Assembly (NCBI RefSeq): GCF_000004825.1 | Contig: NW_008805092.1 | Location: forward strand, 434,001-498,000 | Reading direction: 5' to 3' | Length of the DNA: 64,000 nt | Origin: Heterostelium album PN500 | Taxonomy: Eukaryota > Evosea > Eumycetozoa > Acytosteliales > Acytosteliaceae | In this document: positions 22,642 to 35,617 of the stretch, in pieces | Numbering within the stretch: the first letter of the stretch is position 1 | Layout: each line of letters begins with the position of its first letter | Notes under the pieces: generated by a model | The model's input: only the letters and a program-made list of their open reading frames with translations | Databases searched by the model: none | What the model was told of the DNA's origin: nothing | Program-made: the position numbers and the translations under genes

Positions 22642-25216
22642 GAAGTAGTTGGTTGTTTCTTCTTCTTACTGTTGTTGTTATTATTATTGTTATTTCTCTT
22701 TTTCTTTTTCTTCTTTGATAACTTCTCCAACTTCTCAGTATTAATAAGATCATTGATAACGAATTCAATCTCGACTTCGTTGAGTTGCTTGACTTTGTTG
22801 GCCTGAGGTGAACCATTACTATTGGAGTGATCATTAGCTTTGTTGTTGTTGCTGTTGTTGCTGTTATTGTTGTTTGATCGATTCGGTGGAACATACGTTG
22901 AAATCCGATGTTTGTAAAGCACCATGTTAGCGGGAGTACAATGCTCCAGTACCGCGTCCAACCTAGAGTAGTTCACCAAGCTATATTCATCTTTATACTG
23001 AAGAAGATGAATAACATATTCCGTAACTCCAAGCAGCATAAACAATTCCATGACAGTGAGTGTCTCCCATTTTCTAAAGGGATGGTCGTCTTTGATGCTC
23101 TTGGCAAGTGAAAAGTAATTGAATGGATCGTTGCAATCGTTTGACTTTGCCAGCGAACTATACACTTCAATCCAACGTTGAATATTTACGTTGAACTTGT
23201 TTCGGCTGGGTATCTGTGTGTTGGTGTTGATTGCCGCGACAACGAGGAATCCAAACATAATGTTGGTTCCGCTTAGTGACATCAGTGGAACGGTTGGCTC
23301 GTAGAAGATCGGCCATCCCGCAGGATCGAATCCGAGCTCCGACGAATAGACCTGAACCAACGCGTTGTAGGAATGCATCTGCGCGCCGAGCACAAGCTTT
23401 CCCACGATGCTGCTACATATGTGTCGCCAATGCGGCGACTTGTTCTTTGGGAAGTTGAACCTGTGAAATGTATACAAAATGGAATCGTAGCAGTTGTGAT
23501 GAATAAAAGTCGAGATGATACCGCAATCGATGTCGCGCTTCTCTGGCGGACATTCCGCGCCAAGCAAATGCAGTGGGCGCGCCAGCCCCCAAGCGAAATC
23601 GTGATCACGCAAATGCTTTAGAATATCAAGATTCTGAAGTGAGAGTAACACTTCGAGTGTCTCTGGATAGTGTGGCATTGAATTCGCCATGTTCTTCAGC
23701 GCGCCAACACCGAGCGCATCCAAAAGCGCCGACAGTATCTCCACATCGCCAGAGTGTGCAGTCGACCAAAGCAATTGAGAACTGGAATTGTTTTGATAGT
23801 ATTTAGGGTAAGCGGTTAGTATGAATCGCGCGATTTTCGTTCGGCCAAGTCGGCACGCCAAGTCCAACACCGTCGGAAAGTCGGCACCAACCTCCTCCTG
23901 GTACAACAGCTGGAACAGCTTGAGACAGTCGCCATGCAGAACAACATATGCAGACAGAGGAAGCTGTGCACTTCGCCCATAGAGATGTGAGAACAACTCT
24001 AGTTGCACCGGATACTTTGGTAGGTAGACGGTGGCCGTTCCGCTGAGTAGCTGTTGTCGCTGTTGCGGCGACTCACAGCACTCATTTAGAATATACTCAA
24101 CGAGCCGATAGCGCTCCTCGAACAACGGTAACGACAAAGGATAACACAACCATTTAATAAAAAAGTGATTCAACTCTGAACTACATAAACTAAACACACA
24201 GAACCACGCTTTGAATATATCGATCGCATTGCTCAGCCCGTCTGACGGTCCGCCCTTCAAACTCTCCACCAACAAACAAAACAAAATAGATTTCGGTAAA
24301 CCAAGTAAACATTTAGATATTAATTTCTTTGATACATCAGTACTTAAATAATTATTTGGTTAGTAGTTAGTTAGTTAGTTAATTGTTATGTTTTACTTTG
24401 TTTCTTTCACTTCTTGAACGCTTACATTTGGTCACAAAACAATAGCGATGGAATAGGCTGTGATAGACTCCAATTGAAAACTATTTCAATTCTAACGAGA
24501 TAGAATAGCTCCGCTAGTTTTGTGTTTCTGATAAGTGAGGTTATTGAGAAGGGAGTGTAGTGTTTGTCAGAGGTTGCCAACGATGCAAATCCAGATTTTT
24601 CATCCAATGAAAATCCAAATAACTGAATTTGTTCGGGTGTGAAACTTATTGTCAAATCAGCTGCGACACCAACAGCAGTTTTGTGATTTGCTGTGCACCA
24701 CTGAGCATTGACTTTTTCAACTAGATGTTGAATTACCTCGTTTATAGGCACCTGATTCAAATCGTTCTTTATAAGTGCTAATCTATCGTCGTCTACGTCA
24801 TAGTCATCATCTTCATCCCCAACACCACCACCAATATTAAAATAATCCTCTTCTTCCTCTTCTTCCTCCGCATCTATATCTACATCTAAATCTTCTATAT
24901 CATAATATTCATGTTCACTGTTACTATCTCCAGTTTTACTACTACTACTACTCCTATTATTATTATTATTATTTATAAATATATTATATTCTTTACTTTG
25001 ATTCATAACATTTAAAACATTATCATTTAAATTGCTGCTATTATTATTATTGTTAAAAGCTTCTTCTTTTTCATTAAAAGTACTACTATTTATATTTATG
25101 TTTATATTCTTTTTGTTACTATTATTACTATTATTATTATTATTTTTACTATTATTACTATTATTACTGTTTTTACTATTACTGTTATTGTTGAATGTAT
25201 CTTCTATACCCTTCAT
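20750..25216 (-). CDS. IRE1/RNase L-like kinase-KEN protein (dictyostelid irl family)
   Basis: Three exons (25216-24426, 24342-21089, 20988-20750) join in frame to give 1427 residues. The kinase domain is about 1032-1292: P-loop GRGSNGTLVYRG, VALKQM lysine, catalytic loop HNDLNPRNIL and ISDMGLSK. A KEN ribonuclease-type domain follows, from HPFFWSTEHKLKFIDKV through DLLRCVRNAIHHHQD to YFESIFPNFILFLYQKF. Kinase plus KEN is the IRE1/RNase L arrangement. The N-terminal half has no signal peptide or membrane span, so it is not an ER-lumenal stress sensor. Parts such as LGRTKIARFILTAYP and SGDVEILSALLDALGV look like ankyrin-type helices. Asparagine, lysine and threonine runs separate it from the kinase. 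The catalytic lysine of HRDLK is asparagine here, and DFG is DMG. This resembles the irl kinases named in D. discoideum. The ligand and RNA target are unknown. Confidence 0.9.
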
Positions 25217-26219
25217 CTTCTCTCTGTCTCTCTCTTGAATAAGTTATTAACTCTATAATATTCCCATGGGAATTGAATTCAAACCCCAACAATTAAATTA
25301 AATTAAATACATAAAAATAAAATCAAAAAAATGACCTCTAATTTCAAATTGAATTGAGATTAACAATATAACTGAGTGGTAAAGGTAAAGGTTTTTGGTC
25401 AAAAGGGTTGTTTATTACAATAAATAAATAAATAAACATCATACAAACAATAAATTAATAAATAATTCAATTTTCAATTAAATAAATCTCTTTTTTTTTT
25501 TTTTTTTTCTTTTTTCTTCTTTACCCAGTAATCTCTTTTTTTTTATTGAGGATTAATAACTATTAGTTGTTCAATAATATAATTATAAAAGAGATTAAAA
25601 GATGTATTAACACAATGAAACATACAGAATTAAAAGATTTAGACAAAGTTATTACTTTTTTTATTGAAATTGAAGTATTGAAATAATAAAAATATGAATG
25701 TCCTCATATATAAAGATAATAAATATAAGATATGAAAGTAGTTTATTTTGTTGTTTTACGAAATAATTGATAAAATAATATCTTTTTCTAAGCTAATTAA
25801 ATAGTTTTATATGATACACAACAAACAGTTTACATTTTTATTGTTGCATTGTTTTGTTGTTGTTGTTTGTTGTTGTTGTAAGTATTATTCTTATATTCTC
25901 AAATTTAAAATATTGAACAAACTAATAGTGTAAATATAAAAGATAGAATAATTTATCAACACAATATAGTATGAATCAATAATAGAATAACAAGTTAAAA
26001 TCAAATTATAAGTTGATTTGATCAACAACTTAAATATGAGAGGACTCTTCTTTCGTTTTTTTTTCCAAAATGTAGATGTAACGTTTTTTTATGAATTTTC
26101 AATTTTTTGTATTTTTAAAATTTTTCGCACTAAGTCTCACTACTGAGACACACCCACCAACAGCCTCAAATCATATCCTTAAAACTCTTTTCTCTCCTTT
26201 TCGCTCTTCATATCAAAAG
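25217..26219. other. Divergent intergenic region between the irl-type gene and rps4
   Basis: About 1 kb holding both promoters. There is a long T run near 25492-25510 and a pyrimidine-rich tract (near 26180-26210) just before the eS4 start codon. No gene is seen. Confidence 0.55.
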
Positions 26220-27363
26220 ATGGTATGATATTATAACTCTATACACACACATACTACTACTACTACTCAAGACAATCAGCAGGTTGATGATGCAGCTTAG
26301 ATAGAGAGAGATAGATAGAGGATGTCAGATAGATACACAAGTGATGAAGATAGATAGATGATAGATGAAGATTAAAGATGTAACAGGAAGAAAGAATAAC
26401 CTCGATCATCTGTCTTGAGTAGTAGCAGTGAGTCGATACAGTATCAAACTAACAAGTTAATTGAATTAAACAGGCACGTGGTCCAAAGAAGCATTTAAAG
26501 AGATTAGCAGCTCCATCCCACTGGATGTTGGACAAATTGTCCGGTAAATGGGTAAGCCAACCACAACAAAACCTAAGAAAAATGAAAAAGTGTCACATAT
26601 TAATAATAGTATTATATTATATTATATTAAATTTGTATAGGCTCCAAGACCATCCCCAGGTCCACGTAAGTTGAAGGAATGTCTTCCACTCTGTATCATC
26701 CTCAGAAACAGATTAAAGTATGCCTTGACCAGAAACGAAGTCACCAAGATCGTTATGCAAAGACTCGTCAAGATCAACGGTGTCGTCAGAACTGATGTCA
26801 ACTTCCCAGTTGGTTTCATGGATGTCGTCTCGATCGAGAAGACCAACGAGAACTTCCGTTTGTTGTTCGATACCAAGGGTCGTTTCCAATTGCAACGTAT
26901 CCAACCAAACGAAGCCAAGTTCATCTTGACCAAGGTCACCAAGGTCGAGACTGGTCTCCAAGGTATCCCATACCTCCACACTGACAACGGTCACACCTAC
27001 CGTTACCCAGATCCAGCCATCAAGATCCACGATACCGTCAAGATCGATTTGGAGACCAGCAAGATCGTCTCATTCGTTCCATTCGAGCTCAACAACTTGT
27101 GTATGATCACCGGTGGTCACAATTTGGGTCGTGTTGGTGTCATCACCAACCGTGAGCGTCATCTTGGTTCATTCGATATCGTCCACGTCACTGACTCTGT
27201 TGGTCACTCTTTCGCCACTCGTCTTTCCAACGTTTTCATCATTGGTAAGGGTTCAACTACTTTCGTATCCCTCCTCGCCGGTAAGGGTGTCAAGAAGTCA
27301 CTCATCGACGAGCGTAACGCCGCCCTCAAGAAGAAGGGAGAAAAGATCGAAGTCGTTGCTTAA
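26220..27363 (+). CDS. rps4: 40S ribosomal protein eS4 (S4)
   Basis: Exons are 26220-26222 (the ATG alone), 26474-26551 and 26641-27363, giving 267 residues, the usual eS4 length. Family stretches include [55 protein letters not shown], the KOW-like [13 protein letters not shown] and a basic C terminus. The protein sits on the small-subunit body and binds rRNA. The first intron (251 bases) falls directly after the start codon, so no other first-exon coding sequence exists. Codons are strongly C-ending (ATC, GTC, AAG), as in highly expressed dictyostelid genes. A pyrimidine-rich stretch just upstream (near 26180-26210) would suit the 5' terminal tract of a ribosomal protein mRNA. Confidence is very high. 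Confidence 0.97.
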
Positions 27364-30300
27364 ACTCTCTTTCCAACCTAAATAAAATTTAATGCTTTAA
27401 AAAACCACAATCATCTTGTTACAAAAAAAAAATATATATATATATCTTATTTGTTGTTGTTGTAGTTATCAAAACAAGTTATTTATTCATTCCTAATTTC
27501 CAATCAAGACTATATTGTCACTTTGAACATCACCAACGAAATGTTAGTTTTTAAAATAATCTTTATAGTGAGAAATAATTACTATCAATTAAAACTTCAT
27601 AACTTTATATTATTATTTAATCACTTCACTATGAATTTTTATAGAACTATTAGCTTGTGTGTGGAACTCCATAATAAAATATAATGGGGTATGCATTTAC
27701 CAAAATCGACAGATATAAATATAGTTATGTAGTTTTCTTTACAATTGCAAATTGATCAATTCGATATACTTTTCTCTTTGCATCATGCTATTGGTGGACC
27801 AAGGTTATCCCGATGTAGCTTTAAGTGTTTATATTTTACCCTTAATCAGTCTTTGAAATGTAATGAGATAAACTAAAAAAAAAAAAAAACACTTCCATTT
27901 AAAGTATTATATGATATCAATCAATTAATTAAATTAATGGATAATTGACAAACAAAATAAACAATCAAATCAAGAGACACCACTCACTCCCTCATAACGA
28001 GCTATAATTAACATAGAAACGCCCGATGTTAGTGATTAGCCACCATATCAAAATACTGAAATCACATAATGTGGTAAACTTTTAGATCTGTGTGACATCG
28101 AATCAAGTTCATCATCGAAAGCGCAACAACCTCTTATGGAACTAAATATTCAAAATCAATTTTAAAACAAATTTATTGCTTGTTTAATATTACATAAATT
28201 TTATATAAGATTCTCTGTGTTGGGTCGTCAACTGTGTTGTTAGGATAACAATTGATACGAGGTAAACAAAACAAACACTTGTACGAAATTCAAGTCCATT
28301 GTTAACATTTATGTAGTAAACTTGGAGTGGGTGATAGGTGAGGTTTATCAAACAAGTCATTTGATTTTGTTGTGAATCAACTTTCTCAGTGTGGGTTCGA
28401 AAAACTAAAAACAAAAAATTAAACATCATCAAAACAACAATATTTAATAGATTTTTATGTTTTTTTTTTATTTGAAGGGCAGATTTTTGATTGTTTTAAT
28501 TAGACATCAGCTGCATCCTGATGAGCAAAAAAACAGGTGCCACCACTATGCTTGAAAAAAGAAAAAATCCCCACAAAAACAAAAAACATACATTGAAAAA
28601 CAGTTGTTTTTAACAAAGTCCACTTGTCTATTGCATTAATTTTTCAACAAAATAAAACAAATCAAAATAACAACAAACTAACAAATCAAAACCAACAAAA
28701 GTATTAAATAATTTTATCTATCTAGAAGTAATACACATAATATGTGTGAATGAAAAGAAAGACAGATATACAGATTTAGAATATTATTAAAAAAAAAAAA
28801 AAAAAAAAGAAAATAAATAACTTATTTTTTTCATCCATTCAGTCGTCACCAATCCACAAACATAGTTGGTTGATCTATCTATAAAGGGTAATAGCTCAAT
28901 TATCAACAACCATCATATGAAGCATTTGTTGATGTGTGTGTTTTTTGTGTTTTGTTAGTTGGTTCTCCTCTTTTGTTTGACTCCGCCATCCAATATTTTT
29001 TCCTAATTCTAATTTTTTGTTGTGTTTTTTTCAGCAAAAACAAAAAACTTTCATTCATTTATTCACAATTTAAGAAAATTAGCCCCCAGGACGAACAAAA
29101 GATATTTTTGCTCAAAAAAAAATTCCAACGACTTGGAAAAACAACCACAAACCAAAAAAAAAAAAAGTGAAAACAAAAAAACAACATCATGATCGTTGCG
29201 TTGGCAGTGGTTTTCTCATTAATTACAAAAAACAATTAAGAGAGAGTGGGTGTTTAGTTCGATATTTTCTATTCCAACAACAGACCTCTTTTTTTTTTTT
29301 TTGTTTTTGTTTTTCAGCACCACACACCAACACTTTTTTTTTTTTTGATGTAGGTTGGTCTGGTACCTGGTCATAAACTTTGTGATAGCCTCGAAAATTT
29401 GTTTGAGGTGTTAAGAGTGTTTTGTTTTTCCGGATGTGTCAAAATAACTACATCCCCACCACACTATACTAATTAATAGGAATAGTAAACTTTTTTTTAA
29501 TATTTTTGTTCATAACAGACGAGAAACACAAAAAAACAAAAAACAAAACATCATCCAAACAACCAACAAAACATTCCAACAATTCTCATCTTATCAATTT
29601 TAGTACTTTCTTGTTATATATATAAAATAGATAACACTATTGGAATTAATTAATTAATTAATTTACCTATCTCAATCTTTGGATAGGATAAAAAAAATTA
29701 ATTAGTAAAAGATATTTTCAAACAAAAAAAAAAAAAACAAAAGGTTGGATATATTTTTAAAGATTAGTTTAGTTTAGATATAAAAAAATAATAACAAAAA
29801 TAGAATAATTATAATTATAGATATATATTTTTTTATAAAATATATTTTTAAATAAATTAGTACTAATTCAAAAGTCAATACTATAAACAATATTTTATTT
29901 ATTTATTTATCGTACCAATAGTTATTTTAAGACAACACACAACCATTAAAGTTTAAACTAAGTAATACTCTTAGGGGGGAAAGGACCTCTGCACCGCCTT
30001 GAACATTAAACAGGAAAGAATTCATTTTTACCAAAATACATTTTTTATAGGTATGTAAATTAATCATTAATAGTCTTCATCATCCTCACAACAATAAACA
30101 AATAAGCAAACACCGATAAACATGTGCATCATAACAACCTTTCACACAACATACAAGAAAAAAAAAAGAGATATATAGTGATAAGTTAAAAATAGTAAAG
30201 ATAAAGATAAAGATAATCTTAACACTTTATTCTTATAATTGATTGCTATAGAAATTATAAATGTAATTTTTCAACACTTATTTCATTTCTATGCAATATT

Positions 30301-32139
30301 TATTATCAGTTCATTTTTACCATATTTTGTACAATCACGACACTAATCTCAACCCGGGTTGTCATTCAAATAATTCTCTTAAAACAATGCCCATTACTCT
30401 CCCTAAATAACAACAACAACAACAACAAACACACATCCATCATTCATGAAAAACAAAACAAATCACCATAATTTGAATTGAACACTACTACCAAATCAGT
30501 CTATTGTAACCTTTTCATTTTCAAAAGGTAAACAAATCATTATATGATTAATCGATATTACAACAACCAACAAGGTTGCATAAGCAATAAAACATGATTT
30601 CCATGTTTTAATTTTCGATTCTTGGATATAAATCCACCACTTGTTGCCTCAATATATTTTTGTAAATCCACCCCATATTTTCACTTCAATATTCATTCTA
30701 CCCTTTCGCACTCCTAAAGGGTGTGAATGAGTGAGTGGTTTTGTTGATGATCAAATAAATAATAAATAAACACACATATACCACACCTATGTTATTATTC
30801 TTAAAACAAACACACAATCAACAACAACAACATTGAATAATTCAAATTATAAAATAAATGAATCGATATACTTAAATGGTCATTATTTGTTTGATTTCAA
30901 GTGAACCACTCATCATCACCTCCCAACTTGTTGAGTTTGACAACAACAACATTATGAGTGTTGATTCACTATATCTTTATATATAAGTTTTTCTTTTTTA
31001 GTACGATGATATGTACCGAGTGGTTTATATGTATGTCATGTTTAGTTTGATCAATATTATATTATCACTGTTACGAGTTTGATGTTACTTGTTTGCTTCC
31101 AACTACCCGACCCACCATAGACATTTTATTTTTTTCAGTGCTACAAGTTTAAAATTGTCAACATAGTAGTTATAATTTAAAGTCACTTAAAAATAAGTAA
31201 TGAAATAAATTTATTGTATGTTGCCAAGATCAACAAAATTGTTGATACTTGTGGTTTTAACATCATTTCATTTCCATATATATAATATTGAAATTATAAG
31301 TAATAAATGTGTGTTGTGTGCGTGTGGAGATGTGTGGTAGGTACTTGTTGCTTTGATTTATAATTATATTGATGAAGATATACTAGTTGTAGTTGTTTAA
31401 ATAGTATAATTAAAAACTTCAACAATATAACAATCCAACCAACCAACAACTAACCATCCATCATCAAACCCACCTCACTTAAAACAAATATAACACCTTT
31501 AAAACAAATAGTGTTTGTTTTGTTTATATTTGTTTGTTGTTTGTTTGTTTGCTGTTTTTTTTAATTGATATAAAAAATTTCCAACTCCAAAGCAACCCAG
31601 AAAAAGAGCTGCTTAAGATGGAGCTCATCTCTATCCAATTTTTCACTTATCCTCTCTACTCCCAATTTTTTATCGTACCTTCTTCATCCAACAACCAACT
31701 ACACAAACAACAATTATTTATACAACATCCAACTATTTACTAACTTGGTCCATTTATTTAATTATTGTACTATAATATTTATTTATTTATTAAAAACCTC
31801 TAGATTACCTCTTCATTCATTTCCAGTTTACTCAAAACAAAAAAAAAAAAAAAAAAAACTTTTACAAATTTTTAATATTTTACTAAATATTTTTAATTTG
31901 TTTAAACAAAAGAAAAAGTAATATTAATTAATTGCTTTTTTTTCTTCTATTTATTTCAATAATATCAAATTGCCACTTCTACTTTCAACTTCCAACTCCA
32001 AAATTTCAAATTTCAAATTTCCATTTGGCAACCAACACTTTGGTTGACTCCAATCCACTTTTTTTAAAAATATCAATTTAATTCTTTCCTTTCCCCCACT
32101 TTTTTTTATTTAATCACAATAATAATCGAATAGCAAAAA
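27364..32139. other. 4.8 kb gene-free region
   Basis: The longest spacer in the window. It is rich in A, T, CAA and TTG tracts, with long A runs near 27876, 28791-28808 and 31841-31858. Short frames here are mostly poly(F/K/N) artefacts. Slightly less AT-rich islands lie at about 27970-28140 and 29965-30015, and could be small RNAs or regulatory DNA, but I cannot assign them. It lies upstream of the PB1-domain gene and may contain its control region. Confidence 0.5.
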
Positions 32140-34080
32140 ATGCTCGAATCCAACTTAAATCATACTTTACACAATTCCACCGATACATCCGATCTCACCG
32201 TCCAGGATTTCGAAATCGTCCAATCAAAGACCAACGATCTCGTCTCGATTCAATATTTCTGTAATAAATCCGGTGAGCCTGTCTACTTCCCCGATCGTAC
32301 TCTGGCAACTCTGTTCCAAGTGAATCTCTCTACATTGCGTGGTCGTTTCAATCGTCTCACCAAAAAGTATGTTGGTTACCGTCTGCTCATCAGCGAAAAG
32401 TCAAAGTCACGTATGACTTCGCTTCACTTTATAAATTGGGACAACGCTGGACAACAACTGGCAAGTGCCGCCGCTGCCGTCTCCTCGGCCACCGGTGGTA
32501 ACCACTCACCGATCATCGCCAGTGACTCAACCAGCTCGTCCTCGCTTGGAAGCAGCGGAAACCGAGTTCCTGCTGCCGCCGCTCCTGGAACACCGGTTGC
32601 CTCACAACAGCTGGACGACGACCTCTCCAACAACTACTCGACATCGCTCCACGGACTGGTTGCACTCAACCACATCACCCTTGTAAATTATGCATTATCC
32701 GAGTGGATCGCTCACAACCACGAGCGTCTCGGTACTTCACTGCGTGAGATCGAAGCAAACTTGAGTCGTGCACAACTGACATACACACGTCAAGGTGATG
32801 TCATTGTACTCCAACAACGAAAATACCAACCTGGATGCAATCCATCGATCGCCAACTCCTCATCCAGTTCCACATACTCACCGAAACTGTCGGCACTGTC
32901 ATTCTTGGCTTCGTCATCTTCAGCGTCGTCATCACACGCCGCATCTTCCTTCAACAACAGCAGTGCTCCTGTCACACCAAGAACCACTACTAACGCCAAC
33001 ACCACCAATACAACTACCATCAACCTCAACAATCCAATTCTATTCAATGGACAACAAATCAATCCAACCTCACCAGACTCCTCCTGCAATACCTATTCAC
33101 TTGCTTCGTTCATCAGTGACATTGCTTCACAACATCATCATCACCAACAACAACAACCAACACCCTCACAGTTGTTCACTAAATATCAAATGGTAACACC
33201 AAACCCCAACTCTGCTGCATCACCTTCGTTGACATCGACTTTCCGTACATTATCTCCCCCATTCCCCAATTCGACAACCTTGATGTACGACCGTCATTTC
33301 TATGAAACCGTCTCGCCAAGTCCATCGTTCGGAAGCACAGTTGTTTCGCCAAGCGGTACACCAACCAATGGCAATCCAATTCATCACCAACAACACCACA
33401 ATAATCACCATCACCTCCTCCACAACCAAAATGTCGACATCGCATCGCTTCTCTCACCAAATTCCTCCAAGAAAAGAACAAGTCTCGACTATACTTCAAT
33501 CAACAACAACAATCCAGCCAACAATGGATATTCATTCTCCTCGGATGGCAGTGACAGTGAAGTTTCTTCGCCATCGATGCCACTGAAGCGTGCCAAGCAA
33601 GATAGTCCAAACCATAACTTTAACTCCAACAACAACAACGCAAGCCATAACACTGTTATCAAATGTAAACTATACGACCAAGAATCCTACAAGAAAGTCG
33701 ACATCTCACTCTACAATGGATTCATTCCACTGCGTGAAACCCTCTCTGCAATGTTTTCAATTGGTCACTCCTTTGTCATCTGCTATCAAGATTCCGAGAA
33801 CGACATCATCGAAATCAACGACCAAGAGGACGACTGGTTCGACTTTTGTAACTGCGTCAGAAAAATCGTTATCAAACCATCGAAATCCAGTGCTATCTCC
33901 TCGTTGTTGTCACTGATGAACAGCAGTGCCCATAGCTCTCCGTCTCGCCCTTGCTCTTCCTACATCACAAAGTCGATCGCACCATCGCCTTCTTTATCTC
34001 CAAACTCTGTTGTCCCAACCAGCACCGGCTCACTCGTGACACCACCGTCCATGGCTCTAAAGAATATCTTGTGCGAATAA
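32140..34080 (+). CDS. PB1-domain protein with a conserved N-terminal domain, probably regulatory
   Basis: One uninterrupted exon of 646 residues. Residues about 24-105 form a compact ordered region (VSIQYFCNKSGEPVYF, then LATLFQVNLSTLRGRFNRL) of unknown family. Residues about 170-234 form a second one (VNYALSEWIAHNHERLG, IEANLSRAQLTYTRQGDVIV). Long Ser/Thr/Asn/His/Gln-rich linkers follow. Residues about 504-583 look like a PB1 interaction domain: IKCKLYDQESYKKVDISLY, then the OPCA-type acidic motif YQDSENDIIEINDQEDDW. PB1 domains pair with other PB1 domains to build signalling or transcription complexes. A KRAKQD basic patch near residue 485 could be a nuclear signal. The N-terminal domain may bind DNA, but I do not recognise it. 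The long upstream spacer would suit a developmentally controlled gene. Confidence 0.75.
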   Translation: MLESNLNHTLHNSTDTSDLTVQDFEIVQSKTNDLVSIQYFCNKSGEPVYFPDRTLATLFQVNLSTLRGRFNRLTKKYVGYRLLISEKSKSRMTSLHFINWDNAGQQLASAAAAVSSATGGNHSPIIASDSTSSSSLGSSGNRVPAAAAPGTPVASQQLDDDLSNNYSTSLHGLVALNHITLVNYALSEWIAHNHERLGTSLREIEANLSRAQLTYTRQGDVIVLQQRKYQPGCNPSIANSSSSSTYSPKLSALSFLASSSSASSSHAASSFNNSSAPVTPRTTTNANTTNTTTINLNNPILFNGQQINPTSPDSSCNTYSLASFISDIASQHHHHQQQQPTPSQLFTKYQMVTPNPNSAASPSLTSTFRTLSPPFPNSTTLMYDRHFYETVSPSPSFGSTVVSPSGTPTNGNPIHHQQHHNNHHHLLHNQNVDIASLLSPNSSKKRTSLDYTSINNNNPANNGYSFSSDGSDSEVSSPSMPLKRAKQDSPNHNFNSNNNNASHNTVIKCKLYDQESYKKVDISLYNGFIPLRETLSAMFSIGHSFVICYQDSENDIIEINDQEDDWFDFCNCVRKIVIKPSKSSAISSLLSLMNSSAHSSPSRPCSSYITKSIAPSPSLSPNSVVPTSTGSLVTPPSMALKNILCE

Positions 34081-35617
34081 TTATCTATAATAATCTCTAA
34101 TATCTATGTATTATTATTATTATATTTGATGGTGGATTTGCATCAATAGGGCTGAGAAGGTTTGACATGTTGTTACGGTCCATACATTCAGAATCAACCA
34201 ATCCTACAATCATAATTTCAACTGTCGGTAAACTGTTTGAAATTATATCAAATTGTATCAGGTTTTCAGAATTGGATTGACAATGTCTCTAACAACCAAC
34301 TCCCCATAACAAATCAAATCAACCAACATAATTATATAACATAACTCAACAACAACAACAACACAACAACACAACAACAACAATCAATCAATCAAAATTC
34401 ACACCACTCACCAAACATCATCATCACCACCCCTTCTTATAATTTTATATTTACGAATATATATAATATTATAATATTTCATTCCTTGAATCCAAACCAA
34501 AAAGATACCAACATATCTTTGGTGACAAGAATGAACAACCAACCACCAAACTCTACGACAAAAGTATATTAACTTGAATTGGAAATTGTAATTTCCTGTA
34601 TTCATTTAGAATTGCTTTGCTTTCCCACCACACCAAATACCAACACCAACCTTCCACCCAACCCAAACCAACTAACTAACTCTATAGAATCAATTCCAAG
34701 CAAAATCCATAGAGATTGTTGTCGAAAATCATAATAAATCATTATTATTTTCATTGTTTTTCCTTTACTTCACAATCCCAAATTAACAAAAAAAAAAAAA
34801 AAACTTGTTCTTTTTTTCTTTTCTTATTTGATTCTAAGTTAATTTTTAGATGGGCTGTAGTGCAAACAAATTTGTTTTAATCTTTTGACGATCGAAACAG
34901 TTGCTGTTTTGTGACTCCAGAAAACAAACTTGATCTACAATGAAACGAATGAAAAAAAAAAAAACAACAAAAAATATTCTGATAATTCGTGAGTTGCTAA
35001 ATTAAGATCCTGGTTATTTTTTGCTTTATTCATTAATAAATTATAAGGTGGTGTAAAAGTATATTGACTTTTTCAAAAAAGTTTTGTGCATTGTGGTTAA
35101 CTTTATTGGGGACTTCAAACACATTGCCCCACACAACTTCATCTGTAAAACACTTGATCATAGATCATCTCACCTCATTCAATTAATGCAGATAGAACTA
35201 CGAATTTATTGATCGATTGACACCAAAGGTATTGGGGGTGTTTCACTATTCATTCGAATTCCTAACTGTCAAAAAAACCGCAATATTAAATTTATTCTCA
35301 TAAATAATTCGTAAAAAAAAAAAAAAAAAAAACTAGATCAATATTTCGAAAATATTTTAGGCAAGTTATTCATATTGAGGGAGTGATGGTTTGATTGAAA
35401 AAAAAGATTTGTCTATTTTGGATGTATGCCACGATTTACCCCCTAACGTTTTCTTACTTTTAAAGCATATTAATTACATTATAGTATTTGGCAAAGAAAA
35501 TATAATTTGATTGATAATTTTTGTGGCGCACTGTATCAACTCAATCAACATAAGTCCACAATCGACAATCTTTATTGTTTTTTTTTCCAATCCATCACAC
35601 ACACACAAACATATATA
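34081..35617. other. Spacer
   Basis: About 1.5 kb with CAACAACAA tracts near 34349-34380, A runs near 34788, 34954 and 35312, and no supported gene or RNA. A CACACACACA stretch lies just upstream of the next start codon. Confidence 0.5.

Noticed and set aside
28500-28560. CTGATGAG, resembling a C/D snoRNA box
   Set aside because: No matching D box, terminal stem or guide region could be placed.
28934-29376. Two overlapping plus-strand frames
   Set aside because: Mostly Phe, Lys and Gln from T and A runs; typical spacer artefacts.
34296-34320. CCCATAAC motif resembling the upstream element of dictyostelid small RNAs
   Set aside because: No class I RNA start (GTTGA) or stem at the expected distance.
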